Source: Nocardia crassostreae | Lineage (GTDB): Bacteria > Actinomycetota > Actinomycetes > Mycobacteriales > Mycobacteriaceae | Assembly (NCBI RefSeq): GCF_001613405.1 | Contig: NZ_BDCH01000028.1 | Coordinates: forward strand, 62,001 to 126,000 | DNA length: 64,000 nt | Direction: 5' to 3' | In this document: one piece after another, positions 9,811-18,741 of the stretch | Layout of the letters: the number at the start of each line of letters is the position of its first letter | Numbering within the stretch: the stretch's first letter is position 1 | Notes under the pieces: model-generated | Told to the model about the DNA's origin: nothing | The model's input: only the letters and a program-made list of their open reading frames with translations | Database searches by the model: none | Program-made: the position numbers and the translations under genes

Positions 9811-9861
9811 GCAGGTAATGGTGCGGGCGACACGCCACGACACACCTGCACCAGTACCTGC
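9811..9861 (-). terminator. stem-loop just after the MinD-like gene
   Basis: Arms 9811-9827 and 9845-9861 pair at 15 of 17 positions around a 17-base loop, 12 bases downstream of the MinD-like gene stop and upstream of the glutamate dehydrogenase gene on the same strand. There is no U-run, so this is a terminator-like hairpin rather than a textbook intrinsic terminator. Confidence 0.45.
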
Positions 9862-9872
9862 TCTATGGCAGG

Positions 9873-12800
9873 TCAGCCGCGGTAGCGGCGGTGGTCGGTG
9901 GCGAAGTCGTCGGCGACCGTGGCGGCCAGTTCGACCAGGGAGCGTTTTGTTTGCTTGTGGAGGCGGGAGAGGTCGATTTCGGCGCCCTCGGACAGGTGTG
10001 CGTCGTACGGGATGATGTGGACGGCGCGGCAGCGGGACAGGAAGTAGTCGCGTAGCTGGTTGATGCCGACGTTCGCGGCGCCGGGGCGGGGCAGGTTGAT
10101 CACTACGACCGCGTTGCGCACGAGATGGTCGTGACCGTGCAGGGACAGCCAGTCCAGGGTTGCGGCGGCGCTGCGCGCGCCGTCGATGGCCGAGGACGAG
10201 ATCAGGACCAGTGAGTGGGCCAGATCGAGGACGCCTGCCATCGCCGAATGCATCAGGCCCGTACCGCAGTCGGTGAGGATGATGTTGTAGAACCGCTGCA
10301 GGATTCGTGCGACGGCTCGGTACTCCTCCTCGCTGAAGGCCTCGGACGCGGCCGGATCCCGTTCACTGGCAAGCACTTCGAGTCGGCTGCCGCCCTGCGA
10401 GGTATGCCGCCGGACATCCGAGTACCGCTGAATATTCGGATCCAGCAGCAGATCTCGCACCGTCGAGCGCGTCTGCAGCGGCACCCGCTGCGACAACGTG
10501 CCGAAGTCCGGATTCGCATCAACCGCGATAACCCGGTCACCGCGAATCGACGCGAAGATCGACCCCAACCCCATAGTGGTCGTCGTCTTCCCCACGCCAC
10601 CCTTCAGCGACAGCACCGCAATCCGGTAATCCCCCCGCACCGGCTGCCGAATCCGAGCCACCAATTCCTGCAGCCGCCGCTCCTCGGCCGACAGCCCCGG
10701 ATTGATGGCCCCACCCGAAACATGGTGCACAGCCTTCCGCCACCCCGACCCGGGCGCCTTCTTCGCCCGCCGCCACTGCACATCATCCAGCGACGGCCCC
10801 GGCTGACCCGGCCCCCCGGTCCCGTACTGCACCGGCGCAGACGTATTCCACCCCTGCTGCCCCGCACCCGGACCCTGCGGCCCGGCCCCCTGTTGCCAGG
10901 GCGCACTCGCCTGCTGCCACTGCGCCCCCGAGCCCCCATGCACAGCCGAATCCGCCTCACCGGAACCGGCATACGGCTGGGAGTATCCGGCGGAGTCCGG
11001 CTGCCCGGACCCGCCATACGATTGGCCGTGACCGGCGGAATCCGGCTGACCCGATGCGCCATAGGGCTGCCCGTACGCGGCGGAATCCTGCTGCCAAGGC
11101 GTGCCATACCCCTGGCCCGACCCTTCAAGGGGGTACTGACCCTGTTCATCGGGCCGTCCCGCACTGTTCGGCTGCCCGCCCGGGTATAGCCCGGTCGCAC
11201 CAGGTCCGCCAGCAAAGGCGTTCGGCTGCCCCTGATCCGGTCCCCCGTACGGCCCCTGCTGTCCCGGCGAGTACCAATTCTCCTGTGTGGCATTCCCATA
11301 CGCGTCGCCGGACTGCCCGGGCATGCCCTGTTGGGTATTCGGCTGCGCGCCAATCGGACCCGCCTGCTCGCCCGTAGGGCCCTGGCCCCGAACCGGATCG
11401 GCCGGTGGCCGAGACGGCGGCGACATCCAGCGATGGTCGTTGCCGGGAACCGGCGCCATTGGCGCGGTGCCTGGCATCTGCTGCTCCGGACCGGAGGCTG
11501 CCGGTGCGTTCGGCTGCGTGCGGCGCGGCCCGTACGGCGGTGGGGCCTGTTGCCCCGACGGGTACGGGGTCCGCTGCGGAAGCGGGCTCGGAACATCCAA
11601 AGCATGATGGCGACCGGAACCACCGATCAGCTTATCCGAATTGGGCGTCCCGGGTACACCCTGCCCCGCCCCACCACCGACCGAGGCGTCAGCCGCGGCG
11701 GAATCGGGTCCGGGCGCGAGCGTCTCTCGGGCGGCCGGTGCCGCATTGTCTGCCGGACCGGACGGCGGTGGAGGCAGCAGATCGTCGAGTCTCCGCTGCG
11801 CGGCGGAACGCGTGTCCGCGGTGGATCCTGCGGCGGCCGAATGGGATCCGCCGACCTCGCCGGGTGCAGGCGGAAGGGTGCCCCCGGACGGCGGTGTCGC
11901 CGCACTGCCGGGAGATGCGCCCGGCGGCGGCGGGGGCAGCAGGTCGTCCAGACGTCGCCGGGCGGCCGAGTTCGCGTCCGCAGTGGGTCCGTATGCCGAA
12001 TCGCGTTCACGCGCATCGTCGCCCGATGCGGTCGGCGCAGGGGGCAGCGGCATCCGCGTCGTCATCTCCGTGGCATCGGAGAACTCTGCCGCCTCGGGCA
12101 GCGATTGCGATTCTGGAGCCTGCGGCAGCGGGGCCTGCCCCGCACTCTGCGGAGAGACCGGCGGTCGCGCCGAATCCTGCTCGCCCGGTGCGGGGAGCGG
12201 GGGGCGTGCCGAAACCGCGTCGCCGGGAGCGGGTGGCAGTGGCGGCTGTGCCGCAGCCGAATTCGGCGAAGGCGGGAGCGGCGGTCGCGCCGAACTTGCC
12301 GCGTTCGGCGATTCGGGCAGCGGTGGACGGCCCGAACTTTGCGGCGATTCGGGCAGCGGCGGGCGCGTCGAGCTTTGCGGTGATTCGGGGAGTGGGGGTC
12401 GGGCCGCGCTCTCCTGGTTGGGGGCCGGGGGGATAGGCGGTTGAGTCGGGGCTTGCGACTGCGACGATGGGGGCACAGGTGACTGGCCCGGGAACTGGCC
12501 GCGATCGGGTTGGGGCCGTGGGGGTTCCGGTACGGGCGGCGTGGTGAAGCGCGGGTCGGCGGACTGCTGCTGGGCAGAGTGCGACTCGGTGGTGCGGCCT
12601 GCGGCGTAGGGGGGTGCCAACGGATCCGGGAGTGGCGGGCGCTCTCCCCGGGGGCCCGGCGGCGTGGCGAAGCGCGGGTCCGACGTTGGGGGCGTGGCGA
12701 ATTCGGACCCCGAGCCCTGGATCGGCGGGGTCGCGAAATCCGGGCCCGGGGTTGGCGGCGACGTGAAGTTCGGTCCCTGACCAGGCTGCACCGTGGAGTT

Positions 12801-13293
12801 CGAGCCGGGGGCGGGCGGAGTGGAGTTCGGGCCGGGTGGGGTCGCGAAGTTGGGCCCAGGGGTGGGAGGCGTGGTGAAGTCCGGGCGCGGCGGGGTGGTG
12901 AACTGCTGCCCGGGGGCGGCGGGCGCGGACTGCTGGCCGGGGGTAGAGGGTATGGACTGCTGGCCCGGCGCAGAGGGTGCGGGCTGCTGGCCGGGCGGTG
13001 GGGTGATGGGCTGGGGGCCGGTGGAAGGTGGTGTGGGGTGGCCCCAGTGCGGCTGGTCGGGGTCGGGGTGGGGTGTGCGACGGCCGGATTCGGGAGTGGT
13101 GGGGGCCGGGGGTTCGGGGGGTGTCCTTGCGGGGTTTGCGGCGGCCGAAGAGGCGGCGGGAGGACTTTTCCTCGGGGATGAGGTCGTCTTGGGGGAGGTT
13201 TTCGACGGGTGGGGCGTTGTAGCCGGAGTCGTCGACCTCGCCTTCGGACAGCCAGGGTGGAAGCATGGGGAGGCCGTCGTTGGTGCGGCTCAC
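9873..13293 (-). CDS. proline-rich MinD/ParA-like ATPase (EspI-like, ESX-associated), with apparent frameshift
   Basis: The C-terminal 270 residues are a SIMIBI ATPase with deviant Walker A KGGVGKTTTT, a switch region VIAVDANPDFGTLS and NIILTDCGTG. It resembles the ATPase halves of EspI-like and other ESX-linked proteins. Before it lie about 700 residues of repeated Pro/Ala/Gln motifs such as PDFATPP and ARPPLP. As read, the long frame is open from 12791, but coding-like sequence continues upstream to about 13121 with no start codon. A convincing N-terminus (GTG at 13293, MLPPWLSEGEVDDSG ... RRLFGRRKPRK) lies in another frame. Dropping one C from the C6 run at 13116-13121 joins them into 1139 residues. 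A likely role is energising or localising secretion; inferred. Confidence 0.72.
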
Positions 13294-13626
13294 AATTACC
13301 CCCGGGTGCTGGACCGATCTTGCAAGGACAAGCACGTAGTTTAGCGATCGAGCGCAAACCGGTGGGGGCGAGCGCCGAGACAGGGCGTGGCCTGGCCCAC
13401 GTCGTCGCGGCCTTATTTGGCCGGATCAGGGGAAACGGGTAAGCTTGGTCGGCGGTGCACCTACTCGCAGGCTGTGGCATGTCCTCATGAGAGAACGCGT
13501 CACAGTTCGTGTCTGAGGAGTATGGCACCGGGTCGACGCAAGTGCACGACGAATCGCGGCGGCCGAACCCAGCCGTAACAGAGCATGAACCAACCAGGTT
13601 CAGCCTAAACCGGATGCGCGGAGGAT
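13294..13626. other. divergent intergenic region upstream of infA
   Basis: 333 bases without a gene, between the divergent MinD-like gene and infA. It must hold the promoter for the infA-rpmJ-rpsM operon and probably one for the MinD-like gene. A short palindrome (CGGCC-ttattt-GGCCG) sits near 13408-13423. I see no convincing pair of sigma-A hexamers, no small open frame with a good ribosome site and no RNA gene. Confidence 0.5.
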
Positions 13627-13848
13627 ATGGCGAAGAAGGAAGGGGCCATCGAGGTCGAGGGCCGAGTAATCGAGCCGTTGCCCAATGCGATGTTCCGGAT
13701 CGAGCTGGAGAACGGCCACAAGGTTCTCGCTCACATCAGCGGCAAGATGCGGCAGCACTACATCCGCATCCTGCCCGAAGACCGGGTCGTCGTGGAGCTT
13801 TCGCCCTACGACCTGACCCGCGGTCGCATCGTCTACCGCTACAAGTGA
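13627..13848 (+). CDS. infA: translation initiation factor IF-1
   Basis: 73 residues, the family length, with the S1/OB-fold sequence EVEGRVIEPLPNAMFRIEL and the conserved HISGKMRQHYIRILPEDRV. A GGAGGAT ribosome site lies immediately upstream of the ATG. It binds the A-site of the 30S subunit during initiation. It heads the infA-rpmJ-rpsM-rpsK-rpsD-rpoA-rplQ operon, in the order usual in Actinobacteria. Confidence 0.98.
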   Translation: MAKKEGAIEVEGRVIEPLPNAMFRIELENGHKVLAHISGKMRQHYIRILPEDRVVVELSPYDLTRGRIVYRYK

Positions 13849-13893
13849 TCCCCCATCAGGGAGATTGAAGACTTCCGGGGCGCGAGCCCCGGG

Positions 13894-13918
13894 TTCCCCG
13901 GTCGATCAGACCGGGGAA
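13894..13918 (+). other. intercistronic stem-loop between infA and rpmJ
   Basis: TTCCCCGGTC at 13894-13903 pairs perfectly with GACCGGGGAA at 13909-13918 over a 5-base loop. A smaller GGGGC/GCCCC hairpin precedes it near 13877-13890. No U-tract follows, so transcription probably continues; a processing or expression-setting role is possible. Confidence 0.4.
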
Positions 13919-13963
13919 AAACTGTGTTCACGGCCAGTGAACACCAATCAGATTGGATCTGAC

Positions 13964-14077
13964 GTGAAGGTTCAGCCGTCCGTCAAGCCGATCTGCGAGA
14001 AGTGCAAGGTGATCCGCCGCCACGGCCGGGTCATGGTGATCTGCGAGAACCTGCGCCACAAGCAGCGTCAGGGCTGA
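13964..14077 (+). CDS. rpmJ: 50S ribosomal protein L36 (bL36)
   Basis: 37 residues from a GTG start. The sequence KVQPSVKPICEKCKVIRRHG with CEKC, a later Cys in VICENLRHKQ and the following His gives the zinc-ribbon C+ type of L36. It is placed between infA and rpsM as in other actinobacteria. The start is fixed by family length; no strong ribosome site is visible. Confidence 0.97.
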   Translation: MKVQPSVKPICEKCKVIRRHGRVMVICENLRHKQRQG

Positions 14078-14280
14078 GTCCGGCTCCGGCCGAACTCGTT
14101 CGCTCCACCAGCCAAGCACCGAACGCGGTTCGTATTGGCAGAAGAAGAACTCCCAGCGCCAGTCGCCGTTGATGAGTCCGCGAGGACGGACGGCGACCTA
14201 CCCCCGGTACGGAGGCCGGGGCCCCACACGAGGGGACGGACAGGGAGCAGACCTCCGAAACAAGTAAGGAACCCGCCAAC

Positions 14281-14652
14281 ATGGCACGTCTGATGGGCGT
14301 CGACCTCCCGCGCGAAAAGCGCATGGAGATCGCGCTGACCTACATCTTCGGCATCGGCCGTACCCGCGCCAAGGAGATCCTGGAAGTGACGGGCGTCAGC
14401 CCCGACCTGCGTTCCAAGGACCTCAGCGACGATGACGTGACCAAGCTCCGCGACTACATCGAGTCGCAGGACTTCAAGGTCGAGGGTGACCTGCGCCGCG
14501 AGGTGCAGGCCGACATCCGTCGCAAGATCGAGATCGGCTGCTACCAGGGTCTGCGCCACCGTCGTGGCCTGCCCGTGCGTGGCCAGCGGACCAAGACCAA
14601 CGCCCGCACGCGCAAGGGTCCGAAGAAGACCGTCGCCGGCAAGAAGAAGTAG
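14281..14652 (+). CDS. rpsM: 30S ribosomal protein S13 (uS13)
   Basis: 123 residues beginning MARLMGVDLPREKRMEIALT, with the helix-two-turns-helix and the basic tail RGQRTKTNARTRKGPKK typical of S13, which contacts the 16S head and P-site tRNA. An AAGGAAC ribosome site lies about 9 bases upstream. The preceding 203-base gap after rpmJ holds no gene. Confidence 0.98.
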   Translation: MARLMGVDLPREKRMEIALTYIFGIGRTRAKEILEVTGVSPDLRSKDLSDDDVTKLRDYIESQDFKVEGDLRREVQADIRRKIEIGCYQGLRHRRGLPVRGQRTKTNARTRKGPKKTVAGKKK

Positions 14653-14661
14653 GGATAGCGC

Positions 14662-15075
14662 ATGCCTCCGAAGAGCCGGGCCTCGGGCCCGAAGAAGACT
14701 CAGAAGTCGCGTCGCCGGGACAAGAAGAACGTCCCCCACGGCCACGCGCACATCAAGAGCACGTTCAACAACACCATCGTGTCGATCACCGACCCGGCGG
14801 GCAACGTCATCTCCTGGGCGTCGTCGGGCCACGTCGGTTTCAAGGGCTCGCGTAAGTCGACCCCGTTCGCCGCGCAGCTCGCCGCCGAGAACGCCGCCCG
14901 CAAGGCGGCCGAGCACGGCGTCAAGAAGGTCGACGTGTTCGTCAAAGGCCCGGGTTCGGGCCGCGAGACCGCGATCCGTTCGCTCCAGGCCGCGGGCCTG
15001 GAGGTCGGCACGATCTCCGATGTCACCCCGCAGCCGCACAACGGCTGCCGTCCGCCCAAGCGGCGTCGCGTCTAA
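14662..15075 (+). CDS. rpsK: 30S ribosomal protein S11 (uS11)
   Basis: 137 residues with GHAHIKSTFNNTIVSITDPAG and the C-terminal DVTPQPHNGCRPPKRRRV that mark S11. It lies nine bases after rpsM and 23 bases before rpsD, in the operon. It belongs to the platform of the 30S subunit. Confidence 0.98.
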   Translation: MPPKSRASGPKKTQKSRRRDKKNVPHGHAHIKSTFNNTIVSITDPAGNVISWASSGHVGFKGSRKSTPFAAQLAAENAARKAAEHGVKKVDVFVKGPGSGRETAIRSLQAAGLEVGTISDVTPQPHNGCRPPKRRRV

Positions 15076-15098
15076 GCGGGAAGGAAAGGTAAGAGAAA

Positions 15099-15704
15099 AT
15101 GGCTCGTTACACCGGCCCCATCACCCGCAAGTCGCGTCGTCTGCGTGTCGACCTCGTTGGAGGCGACCAGGCGTTCGAGCGTCGTCCTTACCCGCCGGGC
15201 CAGCACGGCCGCGCGCGGATCAAGGAGTCCGAGTACCTGATGCAGTTGCAGGAGAAGCAGAAGGCTCGCTTCTCCTACGGCGTCATGGAGAAGCAGTTCC
15301 GTCGCTACTACGAAGAGGCCAACCGCCTCAAGGGTAAGACCGGCGACAACCTGCTCCGCCTGCTCGAGAGCCGTCTGGACAACGTCGTGTACCGCGCCGG
15401 TCTGGCTCGGACCCGTCGTCAGGCGCGTCAGCTCGTGTCGCACGGCCACTTCATCGTCAACGGCGTGAAGGTCGACGTCCCCAGCTACCAGGTTTCTCAG
15501 TACGACATCATCGATGTTAAGGAGAAGTCGCTGCCGACGCTGCCGTTCCAGGTCGCTCGCGAGACCATCGGTGACCGTCCGGTTCCGGGTTGGCTCCAGG
15601 TCGTTCCCGGCCGCCTTCGCATTCTGGTGCACCAGCTCCCCGAGCGTGCGCAGATCGATGTTCCGCTGCAGGAACAGCTGATCGTCGAGTTCTACTCGAA
15701 GTAA
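15099..15704 (+). CDS. rpsD: 30S ribosomal protein S4 (uS4)
   Basis: 201 residues, full length. The N-terminal part has YTGPITRKSRRLRVDL and the zinc-free actinobacterial form. The S4 RNA-binding domain is at about residues 90-150 (LLRLLESRLDNVVYRAGLAR and HGHFIVNGVKVDVPSY). It is a primary 16S-binding assembly protein. A GGAAAGG ribosome site precedes the ATG. Confidence 0.98.
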   Translation: MARYTGPITRKSRRLRVDLVGGDQAFERRPYPPGQHGRARIKESEYLMQLQEKQKARFSYGVMEKQFRRYYEEANRLKGKTGDNLLRLLESRLDNVVYRAGLARTRRQARQLVSHGHFIVNGVKVDVPSYQVSQYDIIDVKEKSLPTLPFQVARETIGDRPVPGWLQVVPGRLRILVHQLPERAQIDVPLQEQLIVEFYSK

Positions 15705-15733
15705 TAGGTGCGCGTAAGCGCGCCGCTGGTTGG

Positions 15734-15754
15734 GGCCCTGTGATTCGCAGGGCC
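15734..15754 (+). other. stem-loop between rpsD and rpoA
   Basis: GGCCCTG at 15734-15740 and CAGGGCC at 15748-15754 pair over a 7-base loop in the 108-base gap between rpsD and rpoA. There is no U-run. It may tune the step from ribosomal protein to polymerase expression; function not shown. Confidence 0.35.
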
Positions 15755-15812
15755 GCAACGGCTCCCAAACGTGGACGTCAAATGGTGGGCGTCCGAAGGA
15801 GGAAGAGATCCC

Positions 15813-16871
15813 ATGCTGATTTCACAGCGACCGACGCTGACCGAAGAGGTCGTGTCCGAGAACCGGTCGCGGTTCACCATCGAACCGCTGGAGCCGGGTT
15901 TCGGTTACACCCTCGGCAACTCGCTGCGCCGCACGCTGCTGTCGAGCATTCCGGGTGCTGCTGTCACGAGCATCCGCATCGACGGCGTGCTGCACGAGTT
16001 CACCACGGTTCCGGGCGTGAAGGAAGATGTCACCGACATCATCCTGAACCTCAAGGGCCTCGTGGTGTCGTCCGAAGAGGACGAGCCGGTCACCATGTAC
16101 GTGCGCAAGCAGGGCCCGGGCACCGTCACCGCCGGTGACATCGTCCCGCCCGCGGGTGTCACTGTTCATAACCCGGACATGCACATCGCCACCCTGAACG
16201 ACAAGGGCAAGCTGGAGATTGAGCTCGTTGTCGAGCGCGGTCGCGGTTATGTCCCGGCCGTGCAGAACAAGGCGTCGGGTGCGGAAATCGGCCGGATCCC
16301 GGTGGACTCGATCTACTCGCCTGTTCTCAAGGTGACCTACAAGGTCGAGGCGACTCGTGTCGAGCAGCGCACCGACTTCGACCGGCTCATCCTGGATGTC
16401 GAGACCAAGAACTCGATCTCCGCGCGGGATGCGCTGGCGTCGGCGGGCAAGACCCTGGTCGAACTGTTCGGTCTCGCGCGCGAGCTGAACGTCGAGGCCG
16501 AGGGCATCGAGATCGGCCCGAGCCCGGCCGAGGCGGACCACATCGCCTCGTTCGGCCTGCCGATCGAGGACCTGGACCTCACCGTGCGGTCGTACAACTG
16601 CCTCAAGCGCGAGGGTGTGCACACCGTCGGCGAGCTGGTCGCCCGCACCGAGTCGGATCTGCTGGACATCCGGAACTTCGGCCAGAAGTCCATCGACGAG
16701 GTCAAGGTCAAGCTGCACTCGCTCGGCCTGTCCCTCAAGGACTCCCCGGCTTCCTTCGATCCGTCCTCCGTCGTCGGTTACGACGCGGCCAGAGGCACCT
16801 GGAGCGACAGCGGCTCGTTCAGCGACACCGACAGCGGCGAGCAGGACTACGCCGAGACCGAACAGCTTTAG
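15813..16871 (+). CDS. rpoA: DNA-directed RNA polymerase subunit alpha
   Basis: 352 residues from the ATG at 15813, which follows an AAGGAGGAAGAG ribosome site. An upstream in-frame ATG at 15771 was rejected because it lacks a site and the family starts MLISQRPTL. The N-terminal assembly domain (FGYTLGNSLRRTLLSSIPG) and the C-terminal UP-element/activator-binding domain (LTVRSYNCLKREGVHTVGEL, then NFGQKSIDEVK) are both complete. The tail is acidic and Ser/Asp-rich. Confidence 0.98.
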   Translation: MLISQRPTLTEEVVSENRSRFTIEPLEPGFGYTLGNSLRRTLLSSIPGAAVTSIRIDGVLHEFTTVPGVKEDVTDIILNLKGLVVSSEEDEPVTMYVRKQGPGTVTAGDIVPPAGVTVHNPDMHIATLNDKGKLEIELVVERGRGYVPAVQNKASGAEIGRIPVDSIYSPVLKVTYKVEATRVEQRTDFDRLILDVETKNSISARDALASAGKTLVELFGLARELNVEAEGIEIGPSPAEADHIASFGLPIEDLDLTVRSYNCLKREGVHTVGELVARTESDLLDIRNFGQKSIDEVKVKLHSLGLSLKDSPASFDPSSVVGYDAARGTWSDSGSFSDTDSGEQDYAETEQL

Positions 16872-16922
16872 TCGACCGGGGTGTAGCGCCCCGAATCGAC
16901 TTTGACACAGGAGATTCCAACA

Positions 16923-17438
16923 ATGCCCAAGCCCAAGAAGGGTGCCCGCTTCGGCGGGTCGGCGTCGCACCAGAAGGCGATCTTCGCCAACCTGGCGACG
17001 GCGCTCTTCGAGCACGGTCGTATCACGACCACCGAGGCCAAGGCCAAGGCGCTGCGCCCCTACGCCGAGAAGCTCGTCACCAAGGCGAAGGGCGGCAGCC
17101 TTGCCGACCGTCGCGAGGTCATGAAGGTGATCCGCAACAAGGACGTCGTGCACTCCTTGTTCGCGGAGATCGGCCCGTCGTGCGAGGGTCGTGAGGGTGG
17201 CTACACCCGCATCATCAAGACCATCCCGCGCAAGGGTGACAACGCCCCGATGGCGATCATCGAGCTGGTTCGCGAGAAGACCGTGACCAACGAGGCCGAT
17301 CGCGCTCGCCGTGTCGCCGCTTCGCAGAAGGCCACCGAGGCCCCCGTCGAGGACAAGGCCGAAGAGGCCGTGACCGAGACCGTGGTCGAGGATGCCCCGG
17401 CTGCCGAAGATGCCGCGGAGGAGAAGAAGGACGCCTGA
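16923..17438 (+). CDS. rplQ: 50S ribosomal protein L17 (bL17) with acidic C-terminal tail
   Basis: 171 residues from the ATG at 16923 (MPKPKKGARFGG), with CAGGAGATT upstream. The L17 core ends near residue 125; the remaining 45 residues are an Ala/Glu-rich acidic tail (EDKAEEAVTETVVED and more), an extension common in Actinobacteria but absent from E. coli L17. Last gene of the operon before a terminator. Confidence 0.97.
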   Translation: MPKPKKGARFGGSASHQKAIFANLATALFEHGRITTTEAKAKALRPYAEKLVTKAKGGSLADRREVMKVIRNKDVVHSLFAEIGPSCEGREGGYTRIIKTIPRKGDNAPMAIIELVREKTVTNEADRARRVAASQKATEAPVEDKAEEAVTETVVEDAPAAEDAAEEKKDA

Positions 17439-17466
17439 TTCGGGCATCCTCTCGATTCCATGAGTG

Positions 17467-17502
17467 AGCCCGCCGTCCCCTCCGGGTCGGCGGGCTTTCT
17501 CC
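17467..17502 (+). terminator. intrinsic terminator after rplQ
   Basis: AGCCCGCCG at 17467-17475 and CGGCGGGCT at 17488-17496 make a perfect 9-bp GC stem with a 12-base loop, followed by TTCTCC. It lies 29 bases after the rplQ stop. Its presence argues against the in-frame ATG at 17460 as the start of truA. Confidence 0.75.
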
Positions 17503-17522
17503 ATGTTAACCAGGAGATCGCT

Positions 17523-18374
17523 GTGCGCGTGGACGATCCGGCGAGCAAACCGGTTTCGGTTCGAATACGGCTGGACATCGGTTACGACGGCACCGATTTC
17601 ATCGGGTGGGCCCGCCAGCCCGGGCTGCGCACGGTGCAGGGCGTGCTGGAGGAGTCGCTGAGCAAGGTGCTGCGCGAACCGATTCAGCTCACCGTGGCCG
17701 GGCGCACCGACGCGGGCGTGCACGCCGAGGGTCAGGTCGCGCATTTCGACACCGCCGCCGAGGTGGACGGTCCGCGGCTGGTGCATCGGCTGGCCCGGTT
17801 CCTGCCGAAGGATGTCCGGGTCAAGGATGTTCGCCCCGCGCCCGCGGAGTTCGATGCGCGGTTCTCCGCCATTCGCAGGCACTACGCCTACCGCCTCACC
17901 ACCGCGCCCTACGGTGCGCAACCCCTGCAGGCCCGCCATGTGGTGGCCTGCCGCTCCGACGTGGATCTGGACGCCATGCGCGTCGCCTCCGAAAAGCTTT
18001 TGGGCCTGCACGATTTCGCCGCCTTCTGCCGCCGCCGCGAGGGCGCGACCACGGTGCGCGAGTTGCAGCGTTTCGACTGGGAGCGCGAGGGCGAGCTGCT
18101 CACCGCGTACGTCAGTGCGGACGCCTTCTGCTGGTCCATGGTGCGCAGCCTGGTCGGCGGGGTGCTCGCCGTGGGCGAGGGGCGCCGCACCCCCGACTGG
18201 ATCGCCGGGCTGCTGAACGAGCGGGAGCGCTCCAGCGCGGTCACGGTGGCTCCGGCACACGGCCTCAGCCTCATTGCCGTCGACTATCCGGCCGAGGCCG
18301 AGCTGGCCGCCCGCAATGCCCAGACCCGCGAGATGCGCACCGTGCCCGCCGCCGAGGGCTGCTGCGGCGACTGA
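17523..18374 (+). CDS. truA: tRNA pseudouridine(38-40) synthase
   Basis: 283 residues from the GTG at 17523, with CAGGAG seven bases upstream. The longer reading from 17460 would translate the terminator. It isomerises uridines 38-40 of the anticodon stem. The catalytic aspartate is Asp63 in the motif AGRTDAGVHAEGQVAHF. Other conserved parts are DIGYDGTDFIGWARQPG at the start and FCWSMVRSLVGGVLAVGEGR near the end. It follows rplQ as in mycobacteria. Confidence 0.95.
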   Translation: MRVDDPASKPVSVRIRLDIGYDGTDFIGWARQPGLRTVQGVLEESLSKVLREPIQLTVAGRTDAGVHAEGQVAHFDTAAEVDGPRLVHRLARFLPKDVRVKDVRPAPAEFDARFSAIRRHYAYRLTTAPYGAQPLQARHVVACRSDVDLDAMRVASEKLLGLHDFAAFCRRREGATTVRELQRFDWEREGELLTAYVSADAFCWSMVRSLVGGVLAVGEGRRTPDWIAGLLNERERSSAVTVAPAHGLSLIAVDYPAEAELAARNAQTREMRTVPAAEGCCGD

Positions 18375-18399
18375 GTCGCCGGGAAGCGAGGATCGATCC

Positions 18400-18696
18400 G
18401 TGCACGCCGTTCTGTATGCCCTCCCGGTGATCATCTACGTGATCGTCGGCGCGGTCGTCATTGTCGCGACCCTGCGCCGCACGACCGAGATGGACGCGGC
18501 CACCCGGCGCGCCGAGATCTGGCGCGCGTACACCGTGCTGCTGATCCCGGTACTGGTCGGTCCGATCCTCGCGGGCGGTATCTCGGGCGGGAACTTCCTA
18601 CCCTTTCTCATCACCGAATTCGTGCTCGCCGCAGCGGTTCTCACCGCCGCCGCGGTGACGGTACGCAAGGCGACCGCCGACCGCCCGGACCGATAA
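18400..18696 (+). CDS. small predicted membrane protein
   Basis: 98 residues from a GTG at 18400 with GCGAGGATC upstream, 25 bases after truA and probably co-transcribed with it. Hydrophobic stretches lie at about residues 5-25 (LPVIIYVIVGAVVIVATL), 42-58 (VLLIPVLVGPILAGG) and 65-85 (FLPFLITEFVLAAAVLTAAA), suggesting three membrane helices with a basic C-terminus. No family is recognised. Confidence 0.65.
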   Translation: MHAVLYALPVIIYVIVGAVVIVATLRRTTEMDAATRRAEIWRAYTVLLIPVLVGPILAGGISGGNFLPFLITEFVLAAAVLTAAAVTVRKATADRPDR

Positions 18697-18741
18697 AGTA
18701 TCTGTAACCACAACTGGCGGATACGGTCTCGAGGGGAGTGC

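Noticed and set aside
12007..13335. Continuation of the N-terminal frame of the MinD-like gene past 13116
   Set aside because: After the C6 run it becomes Arg/Pro/His-rich nonsense, while the other frame carries the repeated PDFATPP-type motifs; only the first about 60 residues are accepted.
17460..17522. In-frame ATG at 17460 as the truA start
   Set aside because: It lies just before the rplQ terminator hairpin and lacks a ribosome site; the GTG at 17523 has one.
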